Shown in pieces: positions 20,698 to 30,520 of a DNA stretch of 64,000 nucleotides. The stretch lies in assembly GCF_032362555.1 (NCBI RefSeq), contig NC_083536.1, positions 2,790,001 to 2,854,000 on the forward strand, given 5' to 3'. The DNA is from Amyelois transitella. Lineage: Eukaryota; Arthropoda; Insecta; Lepidoptera; Pyralidae. The notes under the pieces were generated by a model. It was not told the origin of the DNA. It worked only from the letters and a program-made list of their open reading frames with translations, and made no database searches. Each line of letters opens with the position of its first letter. Within the stretch, counting starts at the first letter, position 1. Position numbers and translations under genes: made by a program.

Positions 20698-23056
20698 TTG
20701 TATAGTGATACGGGTGTGAGTATCAAAAGGTTTAGTAACGATCGGCCTTTGATATCACCTACTATGTTGAAAATTATTTGTTTTGTGAATTTGTTCAAAG
20801 GGTCATCAGAAATCGGGACTTCTAGAATGGGATTTTCGTTATCTGTGTGAGCTGTAGCGGTACCAGAGTTATCGATAGGTTCATTAGCTGTGATAGTTCT
20901 AGATTCGTCAAGTGAAGGTGTTTTTTCTGATGGGTTAGCTACGATGGACAAAAGCTCCTCATTATTGAGTTCCAATCGCGATAATGCATCTGCATTAGTA
21001 TTGGATTTACCCTGTTTGTACTCTATGGTAAAATCGTACTCACTCAGCTTTAACCGCCATCTCGTTAATCTGGAGTTAGGCTCCTTCAAGTTCATGATCC
21101 ATTGAAGGGGCTTATGGTCCGTGATAATTTTAAATTTCCTTCCGAACAAATACGGCCGGAAATATTTGGTGGCCCATACGATGGCTAAAAGCTCCTTCTC
21201 AATGGTGCTGTAATTTAATTCGCTAGAATTAAGGGTACGTGAAGCGTATGCTATAGGTTTGTCAGAACCTATTGGACCTTGAGATAAAACAGCTCCGATT
21301 GCCACATTAGAAGCGTCTGTTGTTAAAATGAAATCTTTATTAAAATCCGGATATTGTAAGATGGGATCGTTAGTAAGGAGTTTTTTACAATGTTCAAAGC
21401 AGTTTATGTATTTTTGATCTAACGTTATTTTACTACCCTTCTTTAAGCATTGTGTTAGAGGTTTGGTTAGTTTAGCGAAATCGGGGATAAATTTCCTGTA
21501 ATATCCGATCAGGCCGAGAAAACGTTTGATTTCTGTAGGTGTTTTAGGAATAGGATAGTTTTCTATTGCCTTGATTTTGTCTGGGTTTGGCTTAACCCCT
21601 TCATTACATATAATATGACCTAGAAAGCTGGTTTCTAACTTTAAAAATTCGGACTTATCCATTTGAATTTTAAAGTTAGATTCCCTCAGTCTTTTGAATA
21701 CCTTTTCTAGGTTTACTATATGCTCCTGCAGGGACGTGCTAAATACTACGATATCGTCCAAATAGACAAGACAGATGTTGTTAAGGTCTCTAAGGATATT
21801 ATCCATAGCTCTTTGGAATGTGGATGGAGAATTCTTAAGACCCATGGGCATACGAAGAAATTCGTAATGGCCGCTTTCCACATTAAATGCTGTTTTGTGG
21901 ATATCGTCAGGGTGCATCTCCACTTGGTAGAATCCACTAGCCAAATCCAGGGTGCTAAAATACTGACATTTACCAAGTTTGTCAAGTACGTCTGTTATAT
22001 TCGGTATGGGGTATTTGTCGTCAATCGTTTTCTCGTTAACCTTGCGGAAGTCCACAACAAGACGCCATTTAACCTTGCCGGAGGCATCTGCCTTTTTGGG
22101 TACAATCCAAATAGGAGAGCTCCAAGCAGAGTCAGAAGGTCGTATAATGTTTTGCTCAAGCATCTTATTAATTTGGTCTCTGACCTCTTGTCTGTGGACG
22201 TAAGGATATCTGTAGGTTTTAGTATGTACTGGAATTTCATCAGTTGTTCGGATGCGATGTTTGACTTTATTGTTAAATGTTAATGTCTCTCCCTCAATAT
22301 AAAATACGTCCGCGTACTTTGCGCAAAGATTTCGTAAATTAGCGAGTTCCTCTGGATTTAAATGATCCGTGCGGAGACGAGATAGTACGGCGTTAACTCG
22401 ATCAGACGGAATCTCTATACCTTCACTTTCAATACAAAATAGTTCAGCTTCTACTGGACGATCCATTGAGAAAATAACGTCATTTGATGTAGGGTTAGTA
22501 ACCTGTACCCAACCACGGTTACTTTTTACGGTAGTAAAGCAATTGGATACTAGGCAATTGCAAATAATTTGATCATTTATTAGCACTTCCCCATCTAGCG
22601 TATTAATAGGTACTCGGATCAACTTCGAAGAGTTAGCGGATATGATATCCTCGTATAGGTTAACATTACGAGAATCATACATCTCAATAGGTAACTGGGC
22701 ATGCGGGGTTATTAACAATTTACGGTTAAGATCAATCTTACTAGCCCACTTCTCAAGTAAATCAAAACCTAGGAGTCCATCGAAGTAGTTGTGGAATTTA
22801 TACACAAATAGATTTATATTACTATTTTCATTAAATTCAGAAAAACAAGGTAAAGTAATTGAATAATCATTCTTAGTAGTGCCGTGAACATTCGTTACTT
22901 CGAAGGGCTCGTAGTTTAGTGGTATATGATTATAAAATTTGCTAACTGCTTCCGGACTTATAAAAGACTGATTCGCCCCGGTGTCGATTAGAAACTTAAG
23001 TGGGGGATTTTTAATTTGTATGTATCCGAGTTGTCGCTGTATATGAAAATTTAATT
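20679..23056 (-). CDS. pol: Errantivirus-1 pol: protease, RT, RNase H
   Basis: The frame is open from the gag overlap. The protease motif 'FLIDTGANQSFI' has its Asp codon at 22983-22985. The first Met is at 22805. RT has 'SAWSSPIWIVPKKAD', 'FSTLDLASGFYQVEM', 'FLRMPMGLKNSPSTFQ' and 'CLVYLDDIVVFS' (catalytic YLDD). RNase H has 'ILTTDASNVAIGAVLSQ' and 'IITDHKPL'. The frame ends at 20679 after a frame change at about 20740-20750; the true continuation lies in the integrase frame, which is open there. This one break would prevent a full Pol. Confidence 0.9.
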
Positions 23057-24457
23057 CTATTTTGGTTTTTCTGATTTCGAAACCTTTTGAAAATTTTCGG
23101 CTTGCTCAGTGACTGTGTCATGGTCTACTTCCTCCACAACCGGAGTACTCTGATAAGAATATGGATCCTCGTAGTATCTTGGGTCCAGATACTGTTCATT
23201 ATTATAATAGTATTCTTGTTCATAATCTGTGTAGTTATAATCATTGTAATCATTATAATAATCGAACTCGTTAAGGTTAACTTCGCGTGTTTTAAAATAA
23301 TTACTCGGAGGAGGATTACCAAACTGTCTCCAATCACGACCCGAAGGTGGTAGAGGTTTTGACACAAAATGACTAACGCCGCTCATAGGCTTAGGTGTAT
23401 TATTGGCATTAAATGAAGGTTGAAACTGAGGCCTAGGAGGTATTTTAAATACATTACTATTTGGGTTATAACCATGCAAGGGAGCACGCATCATTTGTTG
23501 AGTACGTGTTAAGCCGCGGGGTGGCTGGTTCATAGGCATGTTAGACCTCCACCCTTGTGTCTGAGGCTGTATTGGTTGCGGTCTATAAGGACCAGCCATG
23601 TTAAAAGGTGTAGGTTTTGATGGTCCCGGTACATTAGGAGCATTAAACAGTGTAAATTTAGGAGTAAAATTATTTAAAGGCAAGTTAAATTGATTACTAG
23701 AATGTGCATGAGACCAGTCCTTTCTAGCAGGTCCACCATCATTGCGGTGTTGTAAATATAAGGTATTTAATTCCTCTTGTACGAATTCTAGAGCCTTTTC
23801 CATAGACTCTGGGCGCATGCACCGAATTCTAGATCCAAGAGGGTCTTTAAGGCCTCTCAAATAGGCTTGAAGGGTTAATTTTTTGTAAAGCGTTCGTTTA
23901 GCCTCGATCGTGGTAGGGACCGTCTCGTGAAGCGAGATAAAAGTCATTATCGTACTAAAAAGATTTTGGCATCTTTCGTAAAACTCCTGAGGACTACTGG
24001 ACCCTTGAGTCTGCATGGATAAGTCACTGTATAAAGCGGTCTCATCTCGATGGTCAGCGAAATTATTAATTAACGCAGCTCTAACACCATTCCAGGTATC
24101 CGGGATACCATTAGCATTTATGTACCTCGCGGCGGGTCCCGTGACCTTATTTAAAATTCCGTTAAGGAGAGCTAGATTAGTTAACTCGTGACCCGGTTCA
24201 GCTCTAAAGTAAGTAAGTACCAATTGGTCACATAAACTAATAAATCGAGTTAGTATGTGCGGATTGCCATCGAATTCCGGCACTAATCTAAGAGATTTAT
24301 AGATCATATCAACTTCGTTATTCGACATTTCGTTTGATTCTAAATTCCTATTCTCGTCTATTACTGCTAGCCTACTTCTATCTCTATTGCTAATATTTAA
24401 TCTACTGGAACGGGATTCACTTGGATGAAAAATTTTGAAAGCTAAAATAAAACACAC
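23057..24457 (-). CDS. gag: Errantivirus-1 gag
   Basis: An open frame of 466 codons. A later Met ('MSNNEVDMIYKSLRLVPEF', about residue 43) is the likelier start, because errantiviral Gag proteins begin shortly before this 'VPEFDGN' motif. The middle part carries capsid-like helices, followed by a Pro/Asn/Gln-rich stretch and a Tyr/Asp-rich C-terminus. There is no CCHC zinc knuckle, which fits errantiviruses. It forms the particle shell. The end overlaps the pol frame, which lies at -1, so Pol is presumably made by ribosomal frameshifting near 23060. Confidence 0.85.
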   Translation of the reverse strand: MCFILAFKIFHPSESRSSRLNISNRDRSRLAVIDENRNLESNEMSNNEVDMIYKSLRLVPEFDGNPHILTRFISLCDQLVLTYFRAEPGHELTNLALLNGILNKVTGPAARYINANGIPDTWNGVRAALINNFADHRDETALYSDLSMQTQGSSSPQEFYERCQNLFSTIMTFISLHETVPTTIEAKRTLYKKLTLQAYLRGLKDPLGSRIRCMRPESMEKALEFVQEELNTLYLQHRNDGGPARKDWSHAHSSNQFNLPLNNFTPKFTLFNAPNVPGPSKPTPFNMAGPYRPQPIQPQTQGWRSNMPMNQPPRGLTRTQQMMRAPLHGYNPNSNVFKIPPRPQFQPSFNANNTPKPMSGVSHFVSKPLPPSGRDWRQFGNPPPSNYFKTREVNLNEFDYYNDYNDYNYTDYEQEYYYNNEQYLDPRYYEDPYSYQSTPVVEEVDHDTVTEQAENFQKVSKSEKPK

Positions 24458-24773
24458 ACAAAGAAAAATTAAAAGGCAAATATATCATGCATAGAGATTG
24501 AACAAGATATGAAAACGATATATTAAAATATATTAAAAGGATAGGTTTAGGAATGAAAATATATTAGAGGATTACTTAAAAGGTTAAGTGAGCAAGGACT
24601 TGAAAGATTCAAGGACTTACAGCATAGCTTTTTCTTGGACGAATCGATAGCTGGATTCACCTCTGGACTGCAGCGCCCGTAGATTCTTGAAGTCTCGATG
24701 AAGGCTTGAAAGCTCAACCAGTAGCGATTGGGAGCAACGTTTCGTAAAAACCGATCGCGCACTGGCTCGAGTT

Positions 24774-24791
24774 ATCCTACCCACTGCGCCA
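24774..24791 (-). promoter_or_regulatory. Errantivirus-1 primer-binding site (tRNA-Ser type)
   Basis: Plus-strand 'atcctacccactgcgcca' matches the 3' end of tRNA-Ser of the AGA type at about 16 of 18 bases, including CCA. It overlaps the LTR by one base, as is typical for errantiviruses such as 17.6 and 297, which are reported to use tRNA-Ser. Confidence 0.65.
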
Positions 24792-25079
24792 ATTATGTGG
24801 GCTACAACCGGAGGTCCCAAAAAAAAGCAAAGTTATTTGAAAAGATTTAATTTTAAAGTAAAAATTACATTTAGTTAATTATTTCTAAGACAATGACAAT
24901 GATCGAAGTGTGAATCAAAAGTAACATGATTTCCGTATTTCCGATATTGCGAAGCCACCGTTGACGTCATAGCGAGTCACGCGCTGCACGTTATGCCGAC
25001 GCTGCACCGCGGGCCGTGTGCAGTGTTGTTTTAGATCAACGCTGCATCGGCGATCTTCATAGATTAGCACCGCGTAACA
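24791..25079 (-). repeat. Errantivirus-1 5' LTR
   Basis: This is the second 289-bp LTR copy, next to the primer-binding site. In element orientation it starts TGTTACG and ends ATAATT. It should hold the promoter, but I cannot point to a certain TATA box or initiator. Confidence 0.95.
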
Positions 25080-25431
25080 ACTTTATGTAAATAAATACGT
25101 TATTATAGAAAATTTAAAATTAAACACATTTCTTCTATTGTTTTTCAAATTCATGTATTGTTTTCTTATGTAGAATTTGTCACTGATATTACGTATATAA
25201 AATGTTTCTTAATAGGTTTTGAATTACTCACAGTTTTTATTATTTTACTGACCATTCAGTTATCTTCTTATTTAGCTTGAATACTTTGTCACAAACACTT
25301 ACACTTTACAATTGCACTTTTATATTTATATTTATTTGATAATCAGACAAATTAAAAGACGTTTTACAATTTTTATAATTAAATTTCACGGAGCTCAATG
25401 TTTTCGTGGCGCCACCTAGTGACGAAACTCC

Positions 25432-25674
25432 GGTTGGTTCCAACTGATTGCAGACCCTCTCCTAAAGCAGCTCACCGCATTAAAATTGTTAAGACTGGGC
25501 ATCAGCTCACCCTCCAAGATCCAATGCTCAGTCAAACACACCATATTAACATCAAATTTTTTCATTAAATAGATCAATAATAAGTTCTTTGCCCGGAAGG
25601 CCCTGTATATTTTGGTGTACAATTTTTAATTCATTTGTCCTTCCTTTTGTCCTGTGGTTTAGTTTAAACCACAT
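25432..25674 (-). pseudogene. LINE-C1 ORF2 start (endonuclease N-terminus)
   Basis: ORF2 opens with an ATG at 25672-25674 that overlaps the end of ORF1 by 16 bases. The endonuclease start 'VHQNIQGLPGKELII', then 'VCLTEHWILEGELMP', is readable with a frame change near 25560. At 25443 the sequence jumps about 320 bp compared with copy C2, so the rest of the endonuclease is missing here. Confidence 0.7.
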
Positions 25675-27203
25675 GTAGCATCCACAGAATCATCATTACA
25701 AAAATTTGATGATTCTGTAGATTTTGTCAGATTTTGTAAACAATGTAGTTTACCACAATTTAAACTCGTCCATTCTTTTATGTTGTTTGCTATCAAAGTA
25801 GCAATTCTTTTTTTATAAAGTCTAGAAAGATAAATATTATCTTTAGTCAAAAAACAATTTTTTATGAACAGATTTGTATCAAAAAATACAAACTTGTCAT
25901 GACGACATGACATATTAGGAACAATATTGTTCATCAAATGAATAAATTTATTCTTCTTTGGCGTCTGACAACTTATATAGGGAAAAGCACAAAAAATTAT
26001 TTTACCTACATTTAAATTATTCAGAGTACCTAGACCCTGAATAAGGTCTTGTTTACTAATATTTAAACTGTTTCCAACCATTATAACAATTGTAGATGTG
26101 TTGCTCAATTGTGTGTTTTTTATACAATTAATAATTTGTGAGTAGTTGGAATTGGGTAGACAATAATTTATTATATTTGATAAATTCTCACTAAACAGTT
26201 TACCCATGTTGCGTCCTATGCTGTCTGAAAAAATGACTGTGTTCTGGGGGCTACACATATCAACACCGACACTCTCCGGCATACTATCAGACAAGCCCCC
26301 AAGACATGGGGAGGGAACTACGGTACTACTGATACTTGATCCGTTAAATATTCCACAGGTACATAAGTCTCCTGCGGATTTAATCATTTCCTCAATGTAA
26401 TTAGCATCTTTAATTAATGATTCTGTAGCCATGACATGATCGGAGATTTGTCTGAGAGATTCAGTATTTTTTTCCAAAAGATTGGATACATTTTCCTCAA
26501 GCTGTGAGATTTGTTCCGTTAAGGTCTTGGTGTCAACACTATATAACTCCTGACTTTCCAGCAATTTACTTTCAGTTAATTCCAAACAAGAACACATATT
26601 TGTATATATTTTGATCCCAGATTTTATTATATGGGACTTTTTCTTATTAATGTTCATTTGGATTTTATTCTTTTTAATAATTTTATTTAATTTTCTGATT
26701 TTTCTGCATTTGTTGTGACTTAACCGAATAGCTGTAGATTGTTTATTAATTTCACATGTGAGATCAACCATTGAGTCTAAGAGAGGAGCGGAGGTAACTG
26801 AAATTATCTGGTCAAACATATTATTGACCTCTAAGGACTGCCGTGATTGTTCATAATGCTCTATTCGTCTTCGTGCCTCTCCTAGCTCTTTTTCTAATTT
26901 AATATTATGTCTAAGGACATCTTCATAAGTATCACTACATTGCTGGAAATATCCTAACTCTAACTTAAGCTAGTTTAACTGCTCAACTAAGTCATCACAT
27001 TGTAATCTACTTTCCGTTAAACTTAAATTTAATTTTGTGTTACGATCAAGTAAACATTGAAATTCCTGTTCGTTCTGTTCCCTTTCCAAAAGTAATCTTT
27101 CCTTTTCTTCTTTCTCCGTTTTGAGGTTGAGAAGTGCTGTCTTCAGCTTGAGTTCAACTTGGCGAACAGTTACAGTACGGCTTGAGGTAGACATATTTAA
27201 CAA
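25659..27203 (-). pseudogene. LINE-C1 ORF1, coiled coil plus SGNH-like domain
   Basis: About 515 codons with a single in-frame TAG near 26969, where copy C2 has Gln; otherwise the frame is open. The N-terminal third is a coiled coil ('KLKTALLNLKTEKEEKER'). The C-terminal part has three blocks in the order expected for an SGNH/GDSL hydrolase: 'VIFSDSIGRNMG' (block I), 'VIMVGNSLNISKQD' (near block III, with Ser in place of Asp) and 'LTKDNIYLSRLYKKRIA' (near block V). This fits the esterase-type ORF1 described for some CR1/L2 LINEs. ORF1 proteins bind RNA and act in the retrotransposition complex. The 5' untranslated region runs from 27204 to 27667. Confidence 0.7.
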
Positions 27204-27667
27204 ATATGGGACTTATGTACAATACAGGGAACAGGACGAATATAGTTTTTGATTTAAAAGTGCTTGTTAAGTTTATAAACCAACTTACCTAACCTTCCAA
27301 GATCTACCTACTTAATAAATATTAATTATTAATTATGGCTACCGTCTGGATGTGTGGCAACAGAAGAGTCTATAAAGTATACCTGATGGTGTACACTACG
27401 ATAAACGATAGGATTAACTACAAAAACAGGCGAACTAACCTTTGTTTACGTTATAAACCGGCAACTTCTTGACTACAACTTTCACCACAAATTACCCATA
27501 CAAAACTATATATTTCTTAACGAAAAAACACTATAACACATTTATTATAATTTTTCTTATTTAACATTTAAATTATAGTAAGTTTTAGTGCTTTTAAACA
27601 TTTATTTCATTAAATTTATTGCGGAGCTATAAAAATGACAAGTGAGCTCCAGTGTTGCCAGAGGCCA

Positions 27668-28054
27668 AAAAAGATATATGTATTTTATAATATTTTATAT
27701 ATGTACTTATTTGTTTATGTATGTCTATTATTAGTTGTGTGAGTGGAGTACACGCCTGTCACCCTTTCCATCATGTTTCCTATCTCGGGTCTGCTGGAAG
27801 AGATTTCTTTTGAAATAAGCAGTACCTTTGTAATTTTGTTTCTTGTGTTTATCAGTCTCGATGTTTTCTGTGTACATAAATTAGTAAATAAATAAATAAA
27901 TGACATGAAAAATGATAAAGGAAATTACATTAATTGACATGCATTTATATATATATATATATACATAATTTTAAAACCAATTCGTATAACTATAGTAACA
28001 ATTTTTTTTTCTAAATATTACTAATTTTGTGAATAAAACCTCTTCTTGATTATA
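27668..28054. other. Non-coding stretch, probable LINE 3' tail fragment
   Basis: There is no gene here. From about 27690 to 27903 the sequence ('ctgctggaagagatttcttt') resembles a common lepidopteran LINE 3' untranslated region and ends in an AAAT run at 27886-27901. An AT dinucleotide run lies at 27947-27962. The rest is unassigned. Confidence 0.4.
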
Positions 28055-28450
28055 TGTCATGTCGTCATGACAAGTTTGTACTTTTTGATACAAATCTGTT
28101 CATAAAAAATTGTTTTTTGACTAAAGATAATATTTATCTTTCTAGACTTTATAAAAAAAATATTGCTACTTTGATAGCAAACAACATAAAAGAACGGACG
28201 AGTTACCATTGTGGTAAACTACATTGTTTACAAAATCTGACAAAATCTACAGAATCATCAAATTTTTGTAATGACGATTCTGTGGACGCTAAATGTGGTT
28301 TAAACTGTTTAGTACATAGGACAAAAGGAAGGACAAATGAATTAAAAATTGTACACCAAAATATACAGGGCCTTCCTGGCAAAGAACTTATTATTGATCT
28401 ATTTAATGAAAAAATGGATGTTAATATGGTGTGTTTGACTGAGCATTGAA
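28055..28450 (+). pseudogene. LINE-C copy C3, internal fragment across the ORF1/ORF2 junction
   Basis: This 396-bp piece of LINE-C on the plus strand is truncated at both ends. It covers the SGNH block V region of ORF1 ('LTKDNIYLSRLYKKNIATLI') and the ORF2 start ('IVHQNIQGLPGKELII'). In copies C1 and C2 the two ORFs are in different frames with a stop between them. Here a few extra bases at about 28303-28322 put ORF1 and ORF2 in one continuous frame. The frame closes at 28447-28449. Confidence 0.8.
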
Positions 28451-28744
28451 TCCTGGAGGCAAATTCATTTTGACCAACGTCAATGACGACTGAATTTAAA
28501 CAGTGACAATAATAAAAGTGTCAAGAACAGAAAAGCAAGGCTTAACTTTTAAAACGGGCCACCGCCAGAGAGGTTGGGGAGGGAGTGGGGAGGGTGGGGG
28601 AGGGTTTGAATGACATTATTTGAGTTACCGTTTTATTATATATATTTTGATTTTATTTTGATTTATATTTTGATTTTAATTTTTTTTTAAATTAAATACT
28701 CAAACAACACAAAAAAAATTATATTTTTAAATAAAAAAAAAACC
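28451..28744. other. Unassigned stretch with G-rich and A-rich parts
   Basis: No gene is visible. It includes a G-rich run near 28570-28605 and long A/T runs at 28670-28743. The A-rich part may be the tail of a short element whose tRNA-like head is at 28745-28805 on the minus strand. Confidence 0.35.
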
Positions 28745-28805
28745 TTGTTTTTGTTGGGGCTCGAACTTAGACCGCCAACTTCACAGTCTCACCACTGGAC
28801 CATCG
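28745..28805 (-). repeat. tRNA-like sequence, possible SINE head
   Basis: On the minus strand it reads 'tggtccagtgg' (close to the RNA polymerase III box A) and, about 35 bases later, 'aagttcgagcccc' (close to box B). It is followed by A-rich sequence. The acceptor arm does not pair well, so a functional tRNA is unlikely. A tRNA-derived SINE or a tRNA relic is the best guess. Confidence 0.4.
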
Positions 28806-28841
28806 AGGCCGTTGCGGCGGTGTCAAAATTAAAGTAGACTA

Positions 28842-29100
28842 CAAACATACATATGGTCACGTCTATATCCCTTGCGGGGTAGACAGAGCCAACAGGCTTG
28901 AAAAGACTGAATGGCCACGTTCAGCTATTTGGCTTAATGATAGAATTGAGATTCAAATAGAGATAGGTTGCTCGCCCATCGTCTAAAAAAGAATCCCATG
29001 TTTGTAAGCCTATCCCTTAGTCGCCTTTTACGACATCCATGGGAAATAGATGGAGTAGTCCTATTCTTTTTTGTATTGGTGCCTTGATCCACACGGTACT
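28842..29100 (-). mobile_element. SINE-1, short RTE-tailed element
   Basis: This 259-bp element has an 11-bp target duplication 'aaagtagacta' at 28831-28841 and 29101-29111. It is homologous to SINE-2 and SINE-3 in this window. On the minus strand it starts 'ccgtgtgg' and ends in short ATG-type repeats. It has no coding capacity and no clear polymerase III boxes. Its 3' end resembles the 3' end of the RTE element LINE-E. Confidence 0.85.
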
Positions 29101-29200
29101 AAAGTAGACTAACAAACCAAAAATTTTTTACGTGAGAATTACGCATGTTATGTGCGGCAAAACCAAAATATTATCAAACTGATTTTCTCTTATATTTATA

Positions 29201-30518
29201 CTACTCTGTCAAGAAAGCAGGAAAAGATCAATAATACACAAACTGTTTGTTATTCATCCAAATTTATTTTATCACCTTCAAAATATGCTCCTTTAGAAAC
29301 GATACACTTACGCCAACGAATAATCCAATCATCAAAACATTTTTTAAACGCTGTTTCCGGAATTGAGGTCAGTTCTCGCCGCGAATTCTCTTTTATGTCT
29401 TCTACCGATTGAAAACGGGTGCCACGAAGTGGTAATTTGAGTTTAGGAAAAAGAAAAAAGTCGGCTGGAGCCATATCTGGTGAATATGGTAGTTGCTCGA
29501 TGGTATTTGTTGAGTGTTTGGTTAAAAATTCGTTCACAATGATGGCCTTGTGCGAAGGTGCATTATCATGGTGCAAAATCCAAGAATTTTCTTTCCACAA
29601 ATCTGGCCTTTTTCGTCGGATTTGCTCTCTTAAACGCCGCATAACACTCAAATAATATTCCTTATTTACCGTTTGACCTTCCGGCAAGAATTCCGAGTGC
29701 ACAACACCGCGATAGTCAAAGAAAACAGTCAACATGACTTTGACTTTTGAACGACTTTGGCGTGGTTTTTACGGTTTCGGTTCAGTTGGAAGGCGCCACT
29801 CCGAAGCTTGTTGACTAGTTTGCATGTCAAACTCGTAAACCCACTACTCGTCACCAGTAACAATGCGTTTCATGAATGTTGGGTCGGAATTGACTCGTTC
29901 TAGCATGTCCTCAGCGACTCTCATGCGATTGAGTTTTTGAAAAAAATTCAGGTCTTTTGGGACTAGCCGAGCGGCAACATGTTTCATACCCAAATTATTA
30001 GTTAAAATGGTACGGATCGACTCGTGAGATACAGAAAGTTCGGTGGCTATCTCTCTCAAAGTTGAATGAGGATTTTCAGTCACTATTTCCTTCACTTTTG
30101 CGATGTTAACTTCAGTTGCAGACGTTGATGCCCTACCAGAGCGAGGCAAATCTTCCATCACATCTCGACCGCTTTTGAACGCTTTGTACCACTCATAAGC
30201 ACGAGTTTTTGATAAAGTCGATTCACCGTAAGCCTTCTGTAACATTTTCAGTGACTCCGAACACGATATTCCATTGGCAATGCAAAATTTAAGACAAACT
30301 CTTTGTTCGATGTTTTTATCCATTATGAAATTAGCAATACACACTAGATATGATATAACTAAAAATAGCACTGTATTTAATGTAAACAACAGATGCAACT
30401 CAAACTCCGCGCCAAAATGGAAAACAGTTGTGCCAATCTAACAACAACAAAAAAAACAAAAATTTGAATTTGGAACCATAAATAAATAATCCATTCCCGA
30501 TACTTTTCTGACTGAATG
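29201..30518 (-). mobile_element. Mar1, mariner-type DNA transposon
   Basis: The element is 1,318 bp, flanked by TA at 29199-29200 and 30519-30520. The inverted ends read 'ctactctgtcaagaaag' on the left and 'cattcagtcagaaaag' on the right when read inward; they match at roughly two thirds of the first 30 positions. It is a near-identical inverted counterpart of Mar2, 373 bp away. The left end lacks three bases that Mar2 has. Confidence 0.9.
29250..30323 (-). pseudogene. Mar1 transposase, two nonsense mutations
   Basis: The start is the ATG at 30321-30323 ('MDKNIEQRVCLKFC'). The N-terminal helix-turn-helix region is present. The motif around the first catalytic Asp is kept up to a TAG that replaces the Thr codon of the 'GDETW' motif near 29848, and a second stop (TAA) lies near 29773. 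The second Asp ('LHHDNAPSH') and the third ('YSPDMAPADFFLF') are intact, spaced as in DD34D mariners. Unlike Mar2, its C-terminus is complete ('FEGDKINLDE'). Confidence 0.9.
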
Positions 30519-30520
30519 TA

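Larger units (their letters stand above)
17451..25079 (-). mobile_element. Errantivirus-1, env-bearing Ty3/gypsy endogenous retrovirus
   Basis: The element is 7,629 bp, with 289-bp LTRs, gag, pol (protease, RT, RNase H, integrase) and env on the minus strand. The target duplication 'actt' lies at 17447-17450 and 25080-25083. The LTR end AATT overlapping the primer-binding site by one base, the 4-bp duplication and the env gene are errantivirus hallmarks. It sits in the 5' leader of LINE-D. The LTRs differ at one visible position. Gag and env are open, and pol has one frameshift near 20740-20750. It is an old viral copy within a genome, described here as found. Confidence 0.95.
12967..25431 (-). 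mobile_element. LINE-D, two-ORF LINE, split by Errantivirus-1
   Basis: LINE-D occupies 12967-17446 and 25084-25431. It lies in C1, and C1 resumes at the bases expected on both sides. The 3' end on the minus strand finishes with a (TTCA)n tail, seen as (TGAA)n at 12968-13002. The order on the minus strand is a 5' leader (25431-25084 and 17446-17277), ORF1 (17276-16072), ORF2 (16118-13214), and a 3' untranslated region of about 210 bp. The leader is interrupted by the errantivirus with a 4-bp duplication. It is a Jockey/CR1-like element and distinct from LINE-C. Confidence 0.8.
10807..27667 (-). mobile_element. LINE-C copy C1, split by LINE-D and Errantivirus-1
   Basis: C1 occupies 10807-12966 (3' half) and 25432-27667 (5' half). 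The two halves are parted by LINE-D with a short 'ggtt' duplication at 12963-12966 and 25432-25435. The 3' end on the minus strand is a conserved 340-bp untranslated region ending in TATTC repeats; the same end is seen in copies C2 and C4. The 5' end, just after 'gttgccagaggcc', is shared with C2. Compared with C2, C1 lacks two internal pieces: about 320 bp of endonuclease (joined at 'ggttccaa/ctgattgc') and a section around the endonuclease-RT linker (joined near 12915). The family is Jockey/CR1-like with two ORFs. Confidence 0.85.

Noticed and set aside
28745..28805. A functional tRNA gene
   Set aside because: Box A and B are present, but the acceptor stem does not pair and the anticodon arm is unclear.
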